Source: Epinephelus fuscoguttatus
Lineage: Eukaryota > Chordata > Actinopteri > Perciformes > Serranidae
Reading direction: 5' to 3'
DNA: 64,000 nt
NCBI RefSeq assembly: GCF_011397635.1
Contig: NC_064757.1
Span: 35,067,839 to 35,131,838, forward strand
Below are positions 13,671 through 26,377 of the stretch, one piece after another. The position numbers and the translations under genes are program-made. The notes beneath the pieces were generated by a model that was not told where the DNA came from, searched no databases, and was given only the letters and a program-made list of their open reading frames with translations. Within the stretch, counting starts at the first letter, position 1, and each line of letters opens with the position of its first letter.

Positions 13671-14474
13671 GATGTTTTTATGGTACAGCTGTTATGCGTA
13701 GGATTTAATTTGTGCGGTTTAGCAAAAGAAAACATTTCAGAGCCAGGATGGTGACTGTACAAAGTGTGACATGTTTATTAAGACTTTATTTTGATTTGTT
13801 AAGTGTAATCACACTAATGGATATCCTGCAGTTTGTGTGAAGGGAGACATGAATCATTAGTACTGTAAAACATGAAAACAATCACTGTGAACTGTAATGA
13901 TTACGTACAAACTGGTACCTAACATGCATGTTCAATGCCCAGGCTCTGGACCAACCTCAATACCACTGAATGTGGAAATCCTTGTGCTGCCTTCAAGTGT
14001 TGCTGGGTATTTGAACATCGATTGCTGTGTACCTTACCAGTGAGAGAGTTAAGTCATTTCAGCAGTACAGAAGTAACAGTATTTTTGTTTTATATTCCAT
14101 GTAAATAATAATTTCTGTTTACTTTCTAACCTTTTTGTCACACGATATCATTTACGTTTTTTGTAAATAAACTGAATGTGTAATTGCCACACCTGATGTG
14201 TCTTTTCTTGTGTCACTGACAGTGGCAACGCCAAGGACATACTGTGACATAGCTGTCGGAAAGGGGGCTAAATAGTGATCCAAATGCAGACTACATTTTT
14301 GTGAGGGACCAACTGATATGGCAGTTTTCAAAGGGGTCCCTTGAACTACCATCTCCAGATATCTGAATGACAAGTCTTAAACAGTTAAATTAGTTTTTCT
14401 AACACACAATGTACTCTTTCAAATTAAAGATGCGTATTTTCTATTTCTGGAAAATGACAACCAGCCTATGTGAA

Positions 14475-14800
14475 GAACAATAAACTCCCCTATGGGACAT
14501 AAGTCTTCAGTGAGCTCTTTCCATTCCAGTGTCACCGTTCTGCGCCAGGTGGTTTTGGGCCTTCTGGGTTCACATCTGAATGTGATTTCCTTGGTGACGC
14601 TGCAGCGACCTGTTCTCTTGTACAGTTGAAGGTTGGAGATTTTGTTGGACCAGAATATCTGCCATATTTGTCTGAGGCATCCAGTGTGAAAGGCTTCCAC
14701 TCTCATCATGACTGTTTTAACTACTCACCAACTCTCTGAACCGTACAACAGAACAGGTCTGACATTGTGGTTGTACAAGAGCATATTTGTTTTAAAAATG
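14475..14800 (-). mobile_element. LINE fragment, C-terminal end of a reverse transcriptase ORF (RTE-like)
   Basis: Read on the minus strand, the frame shows YNHNVRPVLLYGSESW, then FHTGCLRQIWQIFW-NKISN, then RPKTTWRRTV and WKELTEDLCP. These resemble the region after the polymerase core in RTE-type non-LTR retrotransposons, where RGRPKTTWRRTVE is typical. Compared with the usual pattern, the segment between the NKISN part and the RPKTTWRRTV part is much shortened, and a stop interrupts the frame near 14725. It is a dead, 5'-truncated copy. Confidence 0.7.
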
Positions 14801-15411
14801 TATACACACAGATACATAACACATTAAAGCAGGATCATTGTGTAACTTGCAGTGTTAACTGTACCTGTATTAGTCTATGCACATCAGATAATTAGTAATA
14901 ACTAAAAAAAAGAAAAAGTTTATCAGTCTGCGATTTCTAATAACTCACCCATTTTCATTTTATTAACGTCCAAAGTTAAATGTAAGGGTGGCGCCACTCA
15001 AGTGACAGGCTGTCTGCAAGACGTAGCTGCAGTCTATGAGTCAGATCCACCTCTCGCTTCTCCACAGCTCCAACCTCTCGTCCAGATATGACCACTTCTG
15101 GCTTCAAAAAACCAAGATGGCGACGGCCTAAATGCCAAACCCAAGGCTTCGAAACGGCAGTCCACAAACCAAAATCCACTGGGAAAATCCTGTAAGCATT
15201 AGGGTTGCAACGGTATACAGGTTTCAAGGTATACTGTGATATTAAAATTGACAGTTATCATACTGTGTACATTTTCTTCCCTACAATATTAAAAAAAAAT
15301 CAACTGGACAGAAAAATCTCAACTTTATTTTAGTTATTTTCACACATTTCTATTAAGAATGGTTTCATCATTAAAATATAGTAATAAAATGTTTGTTTAA
15401 TTCCTTTTAGG

Positions 15412-16002
15412 CAGTGGTTCCCAACTGGTCCAGCCATGGGGTCATGATTTCTCCTAAGTCATCAGTTTAAGGTCCACACAGTTTAATATATTCAGTGTCA
15501 AACTTGTGTTTGGACATGTCCTTGAGCTACTTTTCAGTCTTTGTCAAGGAGCTGTCCGTCACTCACTCTACAGCAGGAAATGGCACTTCAAACTAAAACA
15601 GCTTTGTGCAGGATATTCACTGTACTTCAATATAAAGTGTGGGTTTTTTTACAAAGTTGACATGGTCTTTTTTTTTCCTTCTGTAATCACTTATCCTCTT
15701 AGGGGTTGCAGGAGGGCTGGAGCCTATCCCAGCTGACATCGTGCGAGAGGCGGGGTACACCCTGGACAAGTCGCCAGGGCTGACACATAGAGACAGACAA
15801 CCACTCACGCTCACATTCACACCTACGGCCAATTTAGAGTCACGAATGAACCTGCATGTCTTTGGACTGTGGGAGGAAGCCCATGCTGACACGGGGAGAA
15901 TATGCAAACTCCACATAAAACAGCTCCCCCACCCCAGGGTTCTAACCCTGTCAGGTCAAATGACTCACTTTTGGACCATGACCCACCAGCTGGGAGCCAC
16001 TG
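15412..16002. mobile_element. Second-level hAT-type (Charlie-like) element
   Basis: It begins CAGTGGTTCCCAACTGGT and ends with the inverted ACCAGCTGGGAGCCACTG. CAGTGGTT ends are typical of hAT-Charlie relatives. It lies wholly inside the element at 15200-16117 and is itself interrupted by a SINE. A second copy, without the SINE, is at 37864-38197. Confidence 0.6.
15683..15950 (-). mobile_element. tRNA-derived SINE, third level of the nest
   Basis: On the plus strand it reads CTTATCCTCTTAGG, then GGCTGGAGCCTATCCCAGCT, a GGGGTACACCCTGGACA block, CATGTCTTTGGACTGTGGGA and a GCAAACTCCACA block. These are the body of a very common teleost SINE lying in minus orientation. The tRNA-like head is truncated here. 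The copy at 55689-55831 keeps head and tail but lacks most of this body. Confidence 0.6.
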
Positions 16003-16360
16003 CTTAATTGGTCTTCTGACAGAAAACAATAATTTTGTTATACCATGATGCTGTTAAATGACCATAGTTTCTGAGACGGCTATCGTACCATGAAAATCTC
16101 ATACCACTGCAACCCTAGTAGGCGTTTTCACAAGGGAACCAGAGGGAAGCTAACTACCATGTCAGCCTACAGACAAATGTCATCCCTGGATGACTCCATA
16201 CTTTAGTGTAATTTGATTCCTGAAATTCAGTTATGACTTTGGGTTTTGGGGTGTCACGCTGGTGCCACCCCAAGAAAACTTTCTGGGGGCGCCACTGGTT
16301 TTGAACAGTGGACAGCCACCAACTACTCATTTTATCACATAGTTTATTTAGATAATCCCA

Positions 16361-16384
16361 TTATTATTATTATTATTATTGTTA

Positions 16385-16415
<31 letters not shown>
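16361..16415. repeat. ATT microsatellite
   Basis: About 18 ATT units with two G interruptions. Confidence 0.9.
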
Positions 16416-16794
16416 ATTGTTACAACTAATTTTATTACTACTAAAAAGTGACGCAGATAAATGTGCTTGACAAAAGTTACCCTTGAATTGGACATTTCCC
16501 TATGCCAGTATGAGGTGAGGGAGATAAATAAGTTATCCGTTCTCCTGGGGTGGTGGGTTGTGTCTTCAGATGTATTTTTATGATCACATACGTCTGTTAT
16601 CTCCTCGGAAAGTCAAAGGGTTTTCCCGGTGCGTCACAGATGTGGCCAGCAAACCCTGTTGGGAGTGTGGAACGCGGAAATACGAGCTTACGAGAAGCAC
16701 TTGAAGGCAGCAGTTTAGTCTGCATGCGTTGGTTACGACACATCTTGTCATCCAAATGTAAGAGGACACCGCTTCCTGGTGTGGACTTATAATA

Positions 16795-19700
16795 ATGGAC
16801 TGATGAGAGGCAGAGAGGAGGTAGAGCTGCTGCAGTCGGTGAGTGCTCGGTGTGATCTGATGTGATTTAGGTTTGTGGAGCTAGTGTTTGTATATAAGCT
16901 GGTATAATATGATCGCTTGGTTAGATACGGTGTCCGGGAGGGGGTGATGCTGATTAATACTGACCACTCTCACTGGATCGATACAACTGTTTGTAAGAAG
17001 TGTGTTTTTATTTATCAGTGCAACTGTTTGGGGACTGATTCCAGTTAAAATATTTTCATGTCAGTGCTTTTACTGAGGAGTTCATGTAGACTGGGTTCAA
17101 CTGTGATCTGAGTATTTACAGTTTTGTTTCCTTCTTCCTCCTTCAGTTACTCCTTCTTCTTTATTTCCTGATGACTTATTGTAAGACCTGTGTGCAAGGA
17201 GAGCTTGGCTTGTTGCAGCTTTACTGGCATACACCTACTTTTGCAAACATCCAGCCTATTTTTTTTTTTTGGATAAAGCACATAAGAGTGACTTTGCCAA
17301 TACCAATAACTTTCACATACTTATACTCTGACTAACTGAGCCACAAAGAGAATTAAACTACTCACCCTGTTAATGTTTGTACTAAGATCTACCCATTCAT
17401 CTACTGATTACTGTCTCTAATAATGCTTTACTGTATTTTACAGATCCCAGGGTTTCCTCTAATTCCATAGAAAGTAACTCACATGTACCAATCAATCAAT
17501 CAACTATTGTTAATTCAGGGAAAACTGACTGAGCAGCAAGCTCTTTTACATCATTGCCCAGAGTTCACATTAAATTGGCTAGAAGGATACAAATATATAA
17601 TTGCAATAAAGTGATGAAAAAGAGTTCATAAAAACTAATAAGTAGCAGCAATGTCATCAAGAATTATAAACAGCAATTAAAAAAAAAAACAGAAGAGAGA
17701 CGAACAAGTTAAATAATAAAAATAGAGTCTGCAATAAAGGACAGATACATAACAACATTCATAGGAAGTTTCCCAGGAAGAATTATATCACAGGGAACTA
17801 GTTATGGAGAAATTGAGACACTGTACAGTTGCCACACTTCCAGTTAATTAGAAGTATCACGCACGCACACATGTCAAAAATTGTCTACAGTTCAGCACGC
17901 AGTTCAACATATATAGAGAATTGTTGTTGTTTTTTAAATTAATGGAAAGTGGAGTGGGATATATTCTGGTTTTGATTTTTGTTGTTGAGGAAATGTACAA
18001 ACACTAGCTAATTTAATATCAGAAATACTTAATTGATCCCTGAGGGGAAATTATGATTCGTTACAGTTGCTCCGATGTAAAAAATAGAGAACTGTAAGAA
18101 GTAAGAATAAGAGTATGAAATAAAAGTATGTAAATATGAAGCAATAAAATAGAAATGAAATGTGCATTAAAAGAAAAATAGAATGTGCATTATGCTACTA
18201 TGTTTACCACTAGTACATAAGATAGTAAGATATAAAAAATTAGAATATTAAAACAAATATATATTGTGACTGTGCTGAGACTGTAAGAGGAAAAAATTAA
18301 CTACAGTATACACATCAGCCTGAATTATGTCCTTAAATTGCCTATAATTGGCTCCAAATAACACATGCGTGACTGCAAATTTAAAGGGACAGTTCACCCC
18401 AAAATCAAAAATACATATTTTTACTCTCACTTGTAGTGCTGCATATTAATCTAGATTGTTTTGGTGTGAGTTGCAGAGTCTTGGAGATATCAGCTGTAGA
18501 GATGTCTGCCTTCTCTCCAGTATAATGGAACTAGATGGCACTCGGCTTATGGTGCTCAAAGTGCCAAAATAATACATTTGAAAAACTCAACATCAGTGTC
18601 TCTTTCCAGAAATCATGACCCGGTTACAAAAGATAATCCACAGACCTTGTTGTGAGCAGTTTCATGTAGGAACTATTTTCTTTCTACTGGAGTACAACAG
18701 CCAATCATTGTGGTATCACCGTGCAAAGGGAAGCATGCAACTACTTCTAGCTCACTGAGCACCAGTGAGCTGGGTAACGTTACAGTTCAGCTGAGGAGCA
18801 CAAGCCTCTTGTCCATGAGTAGATGCATGCTTCCTTTGGAGGGCTGATCAAGTTGGCAGGTGTAGTTTGGTAGAAAGAAAATAGTTCCTTCGTGAAACTG
18901 CTCACAACCATGGCAATTTTTTTACGCTTTGAGCTCCACAAGCTGAGTGCCATGTGGTTCTATTATAATCGAGAGAAGGCAGACATCTCCAACATTACGC
19001 AACTCAACCAAAACAATTTAGACTGATTAATAGCACTACAGGTAAGAGGAAAACATATATTTTTGATTTTGGCTTGAACTGTCCCTTTAAGCTCTTTGTT
19101 ATGATTGTCCTCTCCCAATAGTTTACGTTTCTTGTCCTCCTCTAACATATACTGTTTTGGGGTTCACTCACTAACAGGAATAGAAGAGACATCGTATACA
19201 GTCGGAGGAATGTCAGACGTAAACAAATCTGCAGAGGATGGCGGCCCCTTCTCGTCGAAGGTCATCAGAATCGTGTTTATCACCCTGCTGCTGGACCTGC
19301 TGGGATTTACACTGATTCTTCCTCTGCTGCCTTCGATTTTGGATCATTATGCCCAAACAGAGGTTAGTTTAGTTTCTAAAAAGACGATTGAACCAGCCAT
19401 ACTTCCTCATTGAAGTTACATTTGACTGCCTGTAAATAAGGGAAAGAATTATCAATATTTTGAATCACCAGATAGGTTTGAAAATTCAAACGTAAGCCGC
19501 ATTACCCTGGCAAGACAGTTGTACATCAGTTTCACCGCAGGAACCAGTGGTTATAGTAGAAAATGATTCTACTGTGGTTGGTGTTTTGGTCAGAAGATGT
19601 GTAAACTTTGTGTGCTCTGCTGTACAAAGGAGGCTCTGTGTGAAGAACATGTTCCATATAAACCATAACTAACTCCAGAGTGATTAGATTAGCTGACATG

Positions 19701-21777
19701 AGCTGTGACTGTGTGTGAGTCTGCGTGCTGACTCATGCTGAATGGACCTCTTCACTAGTGTTTGTGTTGTCTCTGTGTGATGTTGTATTTTCTGTGTTTG
19801 GTCTTGTTGGACAGGATGGCGTGTATCAGTCTCTGCAGAGTGTTGTGGACTGGTTCAGGGAGGCTGTGGGGATTCCCATGGAAAAGAAATACAACAGTGT
19901 CCTGTTTGGAGGTATGTTGGGCTGATTTCACATTTAGTGTAGCTCTACATTTCCTGATACTATGACCAATGAAAATTTTAAGTATGCAAAGAAGCTGCAG
20001 TCATTTGTGTGCCCCTCATCTTGCCTTTCAGGTCTGATCGGGTCGCTGTTTTCTCTGCTGCAGTTCCTGTCGTCACCTATAACCGGGGCTCTGTCAGACC
20101 ACCATGGCAGACGACCCTTACTCATTCTTACCACAGTGAGTAACACTGTTTTTAAGCTTTACAACATAAACCTCAGTATCCTCTCATCACAATGGAAACC
20201 AATAGAGTCATTCACTCTGGACAGTTTGTGCCCCATTTGTGTAAGAAAACCATGCAGCTTCAAACACCAACGCTGATTCATTCTGGTCTAATTGGGTGCC
20301 TTGTGTTCCAGTTAGGGCTGATGTCCTCCTATGCAGTCTGGGCCGTTTCCCGGAGCTTCAGCATGTTCCTTTTGTTTCGAGTAATTGGGGGCATTTGTAA
20401 GGGCAACGTCAGCCTCTGCACTGCCATTGTGGCCGACTTGCCTTGCCCGAAAGCACGGAACCGAGGAATGGTAGGCACAGACTCTCTTTGGCTGTAACAG
20501 GGAATGTTTTGTCAGGATATGGAATCTAAAAACACCATAATGTGGCTGGATGCATGCGCCATCTTGTGCTACAAGTTCATGTGTGAAAAAATGCACTGCT
20601 AGTTTTCATGTAATCTTTTATCAAAGTTAAAATATTCTGTAAGACCTTCGTGTAAATGTCCTGAATGTTACAATATCTAACTTTAATCTTGTCACCACCA
20701 GGCTATGATTGGCGTCGCCTTCTCCTTGGGCTTCACCGTGGGACCTCTGATGGGCGCCTACTTTGCCCTCAGCTCCAAAACAACGGGAAACGTCTTCTAC
20801 CAAACTCCAGCTCTGCTCGCCTTGGCCTTCAGTGCCGCTGATCTGCTCTTCATTTGGGTCATGCTGCCAGAGACGCTCTCAAAGGATGTCAAGGTTAGTT
20901 GTGGAAACATTCGCACAGCCAACTGACAAACTGAATCACAGATGTTTTTGTGAAGCATGTTGTACAAGAGTAAGGTGAAGTGATTGATGCCACTCTCATG
21001 TCTGTGTAGTAAATGTGAAGCTACAGCCACCTAGCTTAGCATAAAGACTGAAAACAGCTTGTCCAAAGGTAACAAACTCCGCCCACAAGCAACTCTAAAG
21101 CTCACTAATTAACATATTTAATTTCTTAAGTCTGTACAAAAGTGTTTAAAACAACACAATTATGTCGGGTAATGTGCCATACTACTTCTTGGCCAGGGGT
21201 GGAAGCTTACAAGACTCCAGGAAGTAATTATTAGTAATTAGACGTCTTGTCAGGTCTAAGCTGGGTGGAGCTATGCCAGGAATTACCTGAGGTCACCGAA
21301 CTATGAGCCAAGAACAATAACAGTGTAGTGTGTGGGCGTGTACAGACTACACACACTACACTGTTATTGTTCTTAGCTCATAGAAGAAGTCTTATCAGGT
21401 AACATAAGTGAAAACACCTGTGAGGGAGGATTACAGGCATGTAATATACTATATTTTTTATTTATTCTGCTCTAATTTAAATATTTGTTTATATATTTTT
21501 AATCTCCTGAGACCCGCAAGAAAATGTTTGAATATTTTGTTTTTTTCTTTTTGTTACATAATTTGAGTAATTAAGATGTCAGGATCATATCACAAAGAGT
21601 TTTATCTCAAAAATGTTCATGATAATGTCGTATAACATGTCTCTTGTAGTGGACATCAGGTCAATGTTTTCCACAAAACATACTTTACAATACGGTACGT
21701 TTACGTTTTAATTTTAGTTGAAATAAATGTAATATTAAAGGTTATGTGCATGCTTTTATATGGTTATATATAGTGTT

Positions 21778-21837
<60 letters not shown>

Positions 21838-24800
21838 AACCAGAGAGAAGTCCTTGAATCTAATCCAAATTATAATAATGATCCAAAATGGGTGCTGGGT
21901 GTCAGTAGTCCTCTTTAAGCTCCTCCTCAGCTGATATGTCGTCTTCTGGGCATTCAACATCCTGCTCTTTTGCCTGACTCCGATGTTTTTACTGTTTCCT
22001 GAAGTAATAATAATAATAAACTTTATTTGTATAGCACTTTTTAAACACATTTACAAAGTGCTTTATGGGACAAATAAAATAGTATACACTATCAAGATAA
22101 AAACAGCAGTAAAACATTGAACACAGACTAAGACCAGATAAATCAGAGTGTGTAAAAAGAAATAGATGAATAATAAAGCTGATAAAAGAAGGATAGAAAC
22201 TAGACACATACCAGATTTACTGTTAAAATGTGTTTTAAACAAAGACACTGAGTTTGCCAACGTAAGTATGTAAAAAGGTTCAAAATGAGAAGAAGCAGGT
22301 CCCGCTGAAGCACAATATAAATATAAATATGATCACTAATCTCCCTCACTGCCATAAAATGTGTTTTGTAATTTCCCCTTTTCTTCCTTTTTTTAAAAGA
22401 CAGACAATGTCTTCTGTTGGTCACGCACCCACATGTGTTACATCACTAGTAAGCCCAGGATGTGCTTTTCAGGGCACATCAGGACTCAAATAGACTGCAT
22501 GCATGGTGTTAAAAATGAGGGCCTAAGTGTCATGTCTCCCGCACAGGAAAAATATTTGCCTCAGGTGTCAGGAGGATATATGTGCTATGTGCGTGCAGCG
22601 TGAAGGGGCCACAACATTTCAGTGTGCATTAATACCAGTTAGTTTTCCTTATTGGCTTAAAACTTTTTTTGTCTGACAGCACTGTTATTCTATTTGACAG
22701 ATACAGATACTATTTCTTGTTTCATTCTAGGCTTCATCTTCAGGATTCAGGGACTCCAGAGACCTTCTGAACCCGCTATCTTTGTTCCATTTTTCAGCTG
22801 TTTCTAGGACAAAAGATCCACCTCCAAAAGAAAGTGAGTGCTGCACCTACTGGATTCCTGTGTGAGGCAGTAGCTTGCACCCATTTGACCCATTTATTAG
22901 CACGATTGAAGTTTGGCACACTGAGAGATAAAAGGTGGAAATGTCTCAACAGGAATGCAGAAGCTTCAAGCGCTGGGCCTGGTTTATTTCTGCTACCTCT
23001 TCCTGTTCTCTGGTCTGGAGTTCACGCTGAGTTTTCTGACTCACCAGCGCTTCCACTTTACAAGGTATGGGCTCAGAGATAAAGCTGTGTGTGTCATCAG
23101 TTACAGTAAACGCACCTTGTGATTTTTACGAGCATTTTTTTCTCCCGATAGTATGCAGCAGGGGAAGATGTTCTTCTTCATTGGTGTCATTATGGCTTTG
23201 ATCCAGGGCGGGTATGCTCGCAGAATCAAACCGGGGCAGCATGTCAAGGCAGTTCAAGTGGTAGGAGCACCTTCTGTTTACATGACACATAATAAAATAC
23301 TGCTGCTGCTGAAAAGACACGATGCACCACTGCACACCTGTCTTCTTTATTAATGAACCATGTTTCTGTTTTTTTTTTAGGCAATCATAGTATTGATCCC
23401 AGCGTTCATTGTCATTGGGCTCTCATGGAATACAACGATGCTTTATGTAGGCTTGGCGTTGTACTCATTTGGTAAGCTCAATTTTTATTTGTGTGTTGTT
23501 AAGACAGTCGAACCCTTTATTGTTCCCATGAATGTGTGAAATTAGTGAAAATATATTATTGATGATATTGATTTAATAAAAAGGCCAGTATAAATTATAA
23601 TATCAATCCACACTGCAAATTTTGAAGACTTTGCAACTGCACAGTTAATATGTGATTTCTACATTTATCAACTGTGGAAAACAGTATCATAGTACAACAA
23701 ATCATGCCATATTTTAGGGGGTTAAGAACCAAGAGGATGAAAAACTCCCAGAGCTGAGTCCCTCAGGGTGAAACAAAACTAATCAGAATTTCAGGGTTTT
23801 TTTACATTCACAATTAATAGTGATGCATTTGATGACTTTTTAAAGAGCTTACTGGGGCGGCAGTAGCTCAGTCCATAGGGAAGTGGAGCGTCGCCAGTTC
23901 AAGTCCCCATTGAAGCAAATATTGAGCATGAACTGGTAGCTGGAGAGGTGCCAGTTCCCCTCCTGTGCACTGCTGAGGTGCCCTTGAGCAAGGCACTGAA
24001 CCCCCAACTGCTCAGGGCATCTGTCCAAGGCAGCTACATTGCTCTGACATCTCTCCATTTAATGCATGTATAGGTCCCATCAGTGCATGTGCGTGTATTT
24101 CCTGCCTGTGTGTGTATAACAACAGAGTGAAAAAAATTGAATTTCCCCTGAGGGATTAATAAAGTATAGCTTCCTCTTTTTCTTCTATGCAAAATTCAGG
24201 GCAAAAATCTTTTAGCCATTGGGATAAACAATGAAATGAAAACAGCCACTAAGAGGCTGAGTCGGGTCTAAAGTGTGACATATTTAAAGAAACCCATGAC
24301 GAAGTCCAAAGATGCGTTTTATGATGATTTATTAAACAAACAACTGAGATAACTAAAGAAAAAAGAGATTACATTAAATACTATGTGATGTGATTACGTG
24401 ATTGCAGTATCGGTCATCAGAATATATCAGAGCCAAATCTCACCCTCTTTGTCTAAAAGCCGCCACGCCAGTGAATGAACAGGTTAAATAATGTGAAACC
24501 ACACCCACACCTGTGCCAGTTACTACCGGAAGTGACAGTGATCAAATGAACATATGCAGCCTAAACAAGTAATAAACAATGAGGGTTAAACACACTCCCA
24601 CATGCACTAACATGCACACACGGCTGGACTGATTACCACAGCAAAGAACAGAGAAGCTCTGATTACAACATACACAGATGCAGTGTGACTTCATTCTCTG
24701 CCCAGGATGCCATTACCCCACTTTATCTTTACATAGCAAATAGTGTTTTTGTTGCTGTATTAATGATCTGAATGTGGCATGCAGAACCTTTAAAAACCAA

Positions 24801-25937
24801 ATCTAATGAGCCCTGCAAAAGTGATATGGTAAAATAATGATCCTTGTGGGGAAAAATGAGCAACCGCAGTAGAAATTCTGGAAAATTATAATTGTCATTG
24901 TCATCACAGAGTAAATTAAGCTTGACAGTATAGCTATATTAAATAGTCTAGCTCTCTCCCTTAGGCCTCTGATGTCCTCTGTTTGTTATGTTATTTGACA
25001 GTCAGTTTATTTATACATCCCAACATCACAAATTTGTCGTAGTAGGCTCTACAACCTCTACAGTATACGACATCGTCTGACCTCAGACCCTCAATTCATA
25101 TGAGGAAAAACTCCCCCTCAAAAAAAAGGAAGAAATCTTTGCAAGAGCCTCTTACGTAAAATGTAGATATTGTGTGGGCACAGACCACAACAGCAATGTG
25201 ACTGTGTTAACTACTTTATGCTGCCATTTTGTCAGTTATAATGTATCTCCAGAGGTTTTGTGATTGAAGTAGGTCAACCAATAAGACAGCAGGATAATAT
25301 CCAAAGACAAAATGTACCTAAAACATGAAATTTATCTACATTTAACAGATTTATTTATGTTAAATGCATGTTAACTGTCATGTGTGTCATTTATTTTTGT
25401 TACAGCGGCTGCAATAGTAGTTCCATGTCTGTCAACGCTTGTTTCTGACCACGGTGAGCCTCTTTATTAATTCATATTTATGGAAACTCACGAACCATTT
25501 TGATTACGCTATAATGTGCACATTGTTACTGATTATCTGCCGTGGATGTTCCTCCAGGTACAGCCAATCAGAAGGGCACAGTGATGGGGATCCTGCGTAG
25601 TTTGGGCGCTCTGGCCAGAGCACTTGGACCAGTCATGTCATCCTCTGGTAAGGAAGACAGATGGCACCAAATGCTGCTCAGATTTGTAGACAGTTGTAAT
25701 ACCTTATCCTGGACATGGAAACTGGGCATGGTGAAACATTTTACAGATCCGATTTTCTGTGTAGAAATAATTTTGCTTGGCAATAATTGCTCTTTGCAGT
25801 GTAGTCATTTTAAATCTTGTGTTTTCTTCACAGTTTACTGGATAGCTGGAGCCCAGATCTGTTTTCTCCTCACCTCAGCCTCTTTCGTTATCCCTCTGGC
25901 TCTCCTGAGAACAGCAAGACGGCTAAAGGAGGAGTGA
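16795..25937 (+). CDS. mfsd10: Major facilitator superfamily domain-containing protein 10
   Basis: Coding exons: 19210-19362, 19815-19911, 20032-20135, 20312-20470, 20702-20893, 22731-22833, 22953-23064, 23152-23260, 23381-23471, 25406-25453, 25558-25647, 25834-25937 (TGA). The joined protein is 453 aa (human about 455) in 12 hydrophobic segments. Residues 102-112 (GALSDHHGRRP) are the MFS motif A between helices 2 and 3. Blocks such as KKYNSVLFGG, GICKGNVSL, SGLEFTLSFLTHQRF, QQGKMFFFIG and KGTVMGILRSLGALARA match human MFSD10 (TETRAN), an organic-anion-type transporter. The start ATG at 19210 is the first in its exon (acceptor at 19177). A non-coding first exon probably ends at 16838 (CG|GTGAGT); its exact start is not known, and the feature start given is the first ATG in it, a two-codon ATG GAC TGA. 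Intron 1 is filled by repeats. Confidence 0.93.
18025..18300. repeat. Teleost interspersed repeat, LINE or SINE 3'-end type
   Basis: ACTTAATTGATCCCTGAGGG-GAAATT is followed by a degenerate A/T-rich stretch of AGAATAAGAGT-type units. It matches, inverted, the TTTCCCCTGAGGGATTAATAAAGT tail of the SINE at 23855-24168, so both probably share a LINE-derived 3' end. Confidence 0.5.
18381..19090. mobile_element. Non-autonomous DNA transposon with TTAA ends
   Basis: The ends TTAAAGGGACAGTTCA and TGAACTGTCCCTTTAA are perfect 16-base inverted copies, 710 bases apart, followed inward by AAAATCAAAAATA and its inverse. The TTAA at the outer edges suggests a piggyBac-like TTAA target, not proven. The right end lies only 87 bases before the acceptor of the mfsd10 start exon. 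A weaker relative is at 46031-46456. Confidence 0.65.
20960..21295. repeat. Teleost interspersed repeat in mfsd10 intron
   Basis: The string GCCACTCTCATGTCTG, then GTGAAGCTACAGCCA, TTAGCATAAAGACTG and AAAGCTCACTAATTAACA is a common percomorph repeat. A diverged copy is at 37030-37500. Confidence 0.5.
21301..21383. repeat. Near-perfect 34-bp hairpin in mfsd10 intron
   Basis: Arms 21301-21334 and 21350-21383 pair at 33 of 34 positions around a 15-base loop. The core of the arm is AATAACAGTGTAGTGTGTG. It directly follows the repeat at 20960-21295 and is probably its palindromic centre or end. Confidence 0.85.
21783..21836. repeat. GT microsatellite
   Basis: About 26 uninterrupted GT units. Confidence 0.95.
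22004..22095. repeat. Teleost interspersed repeat (TTTATTTGTATAGCAC type)
   Basis: AATAATAATAAACTTTATTT followed by GTATAGCACTTTT and ACAAAGTGCTTTATGGGA is a familiar fish repeat segment. Orientation and family are uncertain. Confidence 0.45.
23855..24168 (+). mobile_element. tRNA-derived SINE in mfsd10 intron
   Basis: The head GGCAGTAGCTCAGTCCATAG resembles a pol III A box, and AGTTCAAGTCCCC a B box. The body follows with GAACTGGTAGCTGGAGAGGT and TGCCCTTGAGCAAGGCACTG. The tail TTTCCCCTGAGGGATTAATA ends in AAAGT, as in LINE 3' ends. A second copy is at 55581-55860. Confidence 0.75.
25005..25150. repeat. Teleost interspersed repeat before mfsd10 exon 10
   Basis: TTTATTTATACATCCCAACA followed by TCACAAATTTG, CTCTACAACC-type, CAGACCCTC and GGAAAAACTCCCCC is a common fish repeat. 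I see no coding potential. Confidence 0.5.
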
Positions 25938-26371
25938 GGGACACAAATACTTGACAGAGACTCTGACTGCAGAGACATTTTACAGTTTAAATGAATGTTA
26001 TGATGTTTACATCCGCTGGGAGAACAAGCACTGACGTCTTACTTTGACACGAACAAAAATAATGAGATACAAACTCTCTGCACTGCTCATCAAGGATCAT
26101 CACATCAAACAAAATAACGCCAGAAGACGTTGCACATGCCAAAACAGAGGGACGTGTTGAACAAATGGGAAATGAGTGGATGTAATGTAGACCTGTGCAT
26201 ATTGTGAAATGTATGGATGAGGGTGGGTTACAAATAACGTTTATGCTCATAGGTATCATTTTATAATGCAGTATTTTATCAATCACTCAGATTTTATATT
26301 TTGCAAAGTAGCTTTTTATTTTAGCTCACTTTAAAAATGTGGATATTCTATTTTCTTGTTATTAAAAAAAG

Positions 26372-26377
26372 AATAAA
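26372..26377 (+). terminator. Polyadenylation signal of mfsd10
   Basis: AATAAA lies about 435 bases after the mfsd10 stop. Confidence 0.65.

Larger units (their letters stand above)
15200..16117. mobile_element. Outer non-autonomous hAT-like element of a three-level nest
   Basis: The ends are TAGGGTTGCAACGGTATAC at the left and the inverted GGTATGAG-AGTGGTATG-CAACCCTA pattern at the right. The 8 flanking bases GTAAGCAT (left) and GTAGGCGT (right) agree at 6 of 8 positions, as expected for an old hAT target duplication. The element is interrupted by the insertion at 15412-16002. Confidence 0.6.
13671..16780. other. Intergenic region znf462 to mfsd10, repeat-filled
   Basis: This stretch holds a LINE fragment (14475-14800), a repeat with AAGATGGCGAC near 14985-15190, three nested elements (15200-16117), one end of an element related to that at 43998-45033 (about 16205-16300) and an ATT microsatellite. 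I see no host gene in it. Open frames here are short and explained by repeats. Confidence 0.6.

Noticed and set aside
14985-15190. Possible short gene over an AAGATGGCGAC segment
   Set aside because: The words are those of a common percomorph repeat and the frame has no protein likeness.
23855-23930. Possible tRNA gene (A-box and B-box words)
   Set aside because: The boxes belong to a tRNA-derived SINE with a long body and a LINE-like tail; no cloverleaf with acceptor stem is seen.
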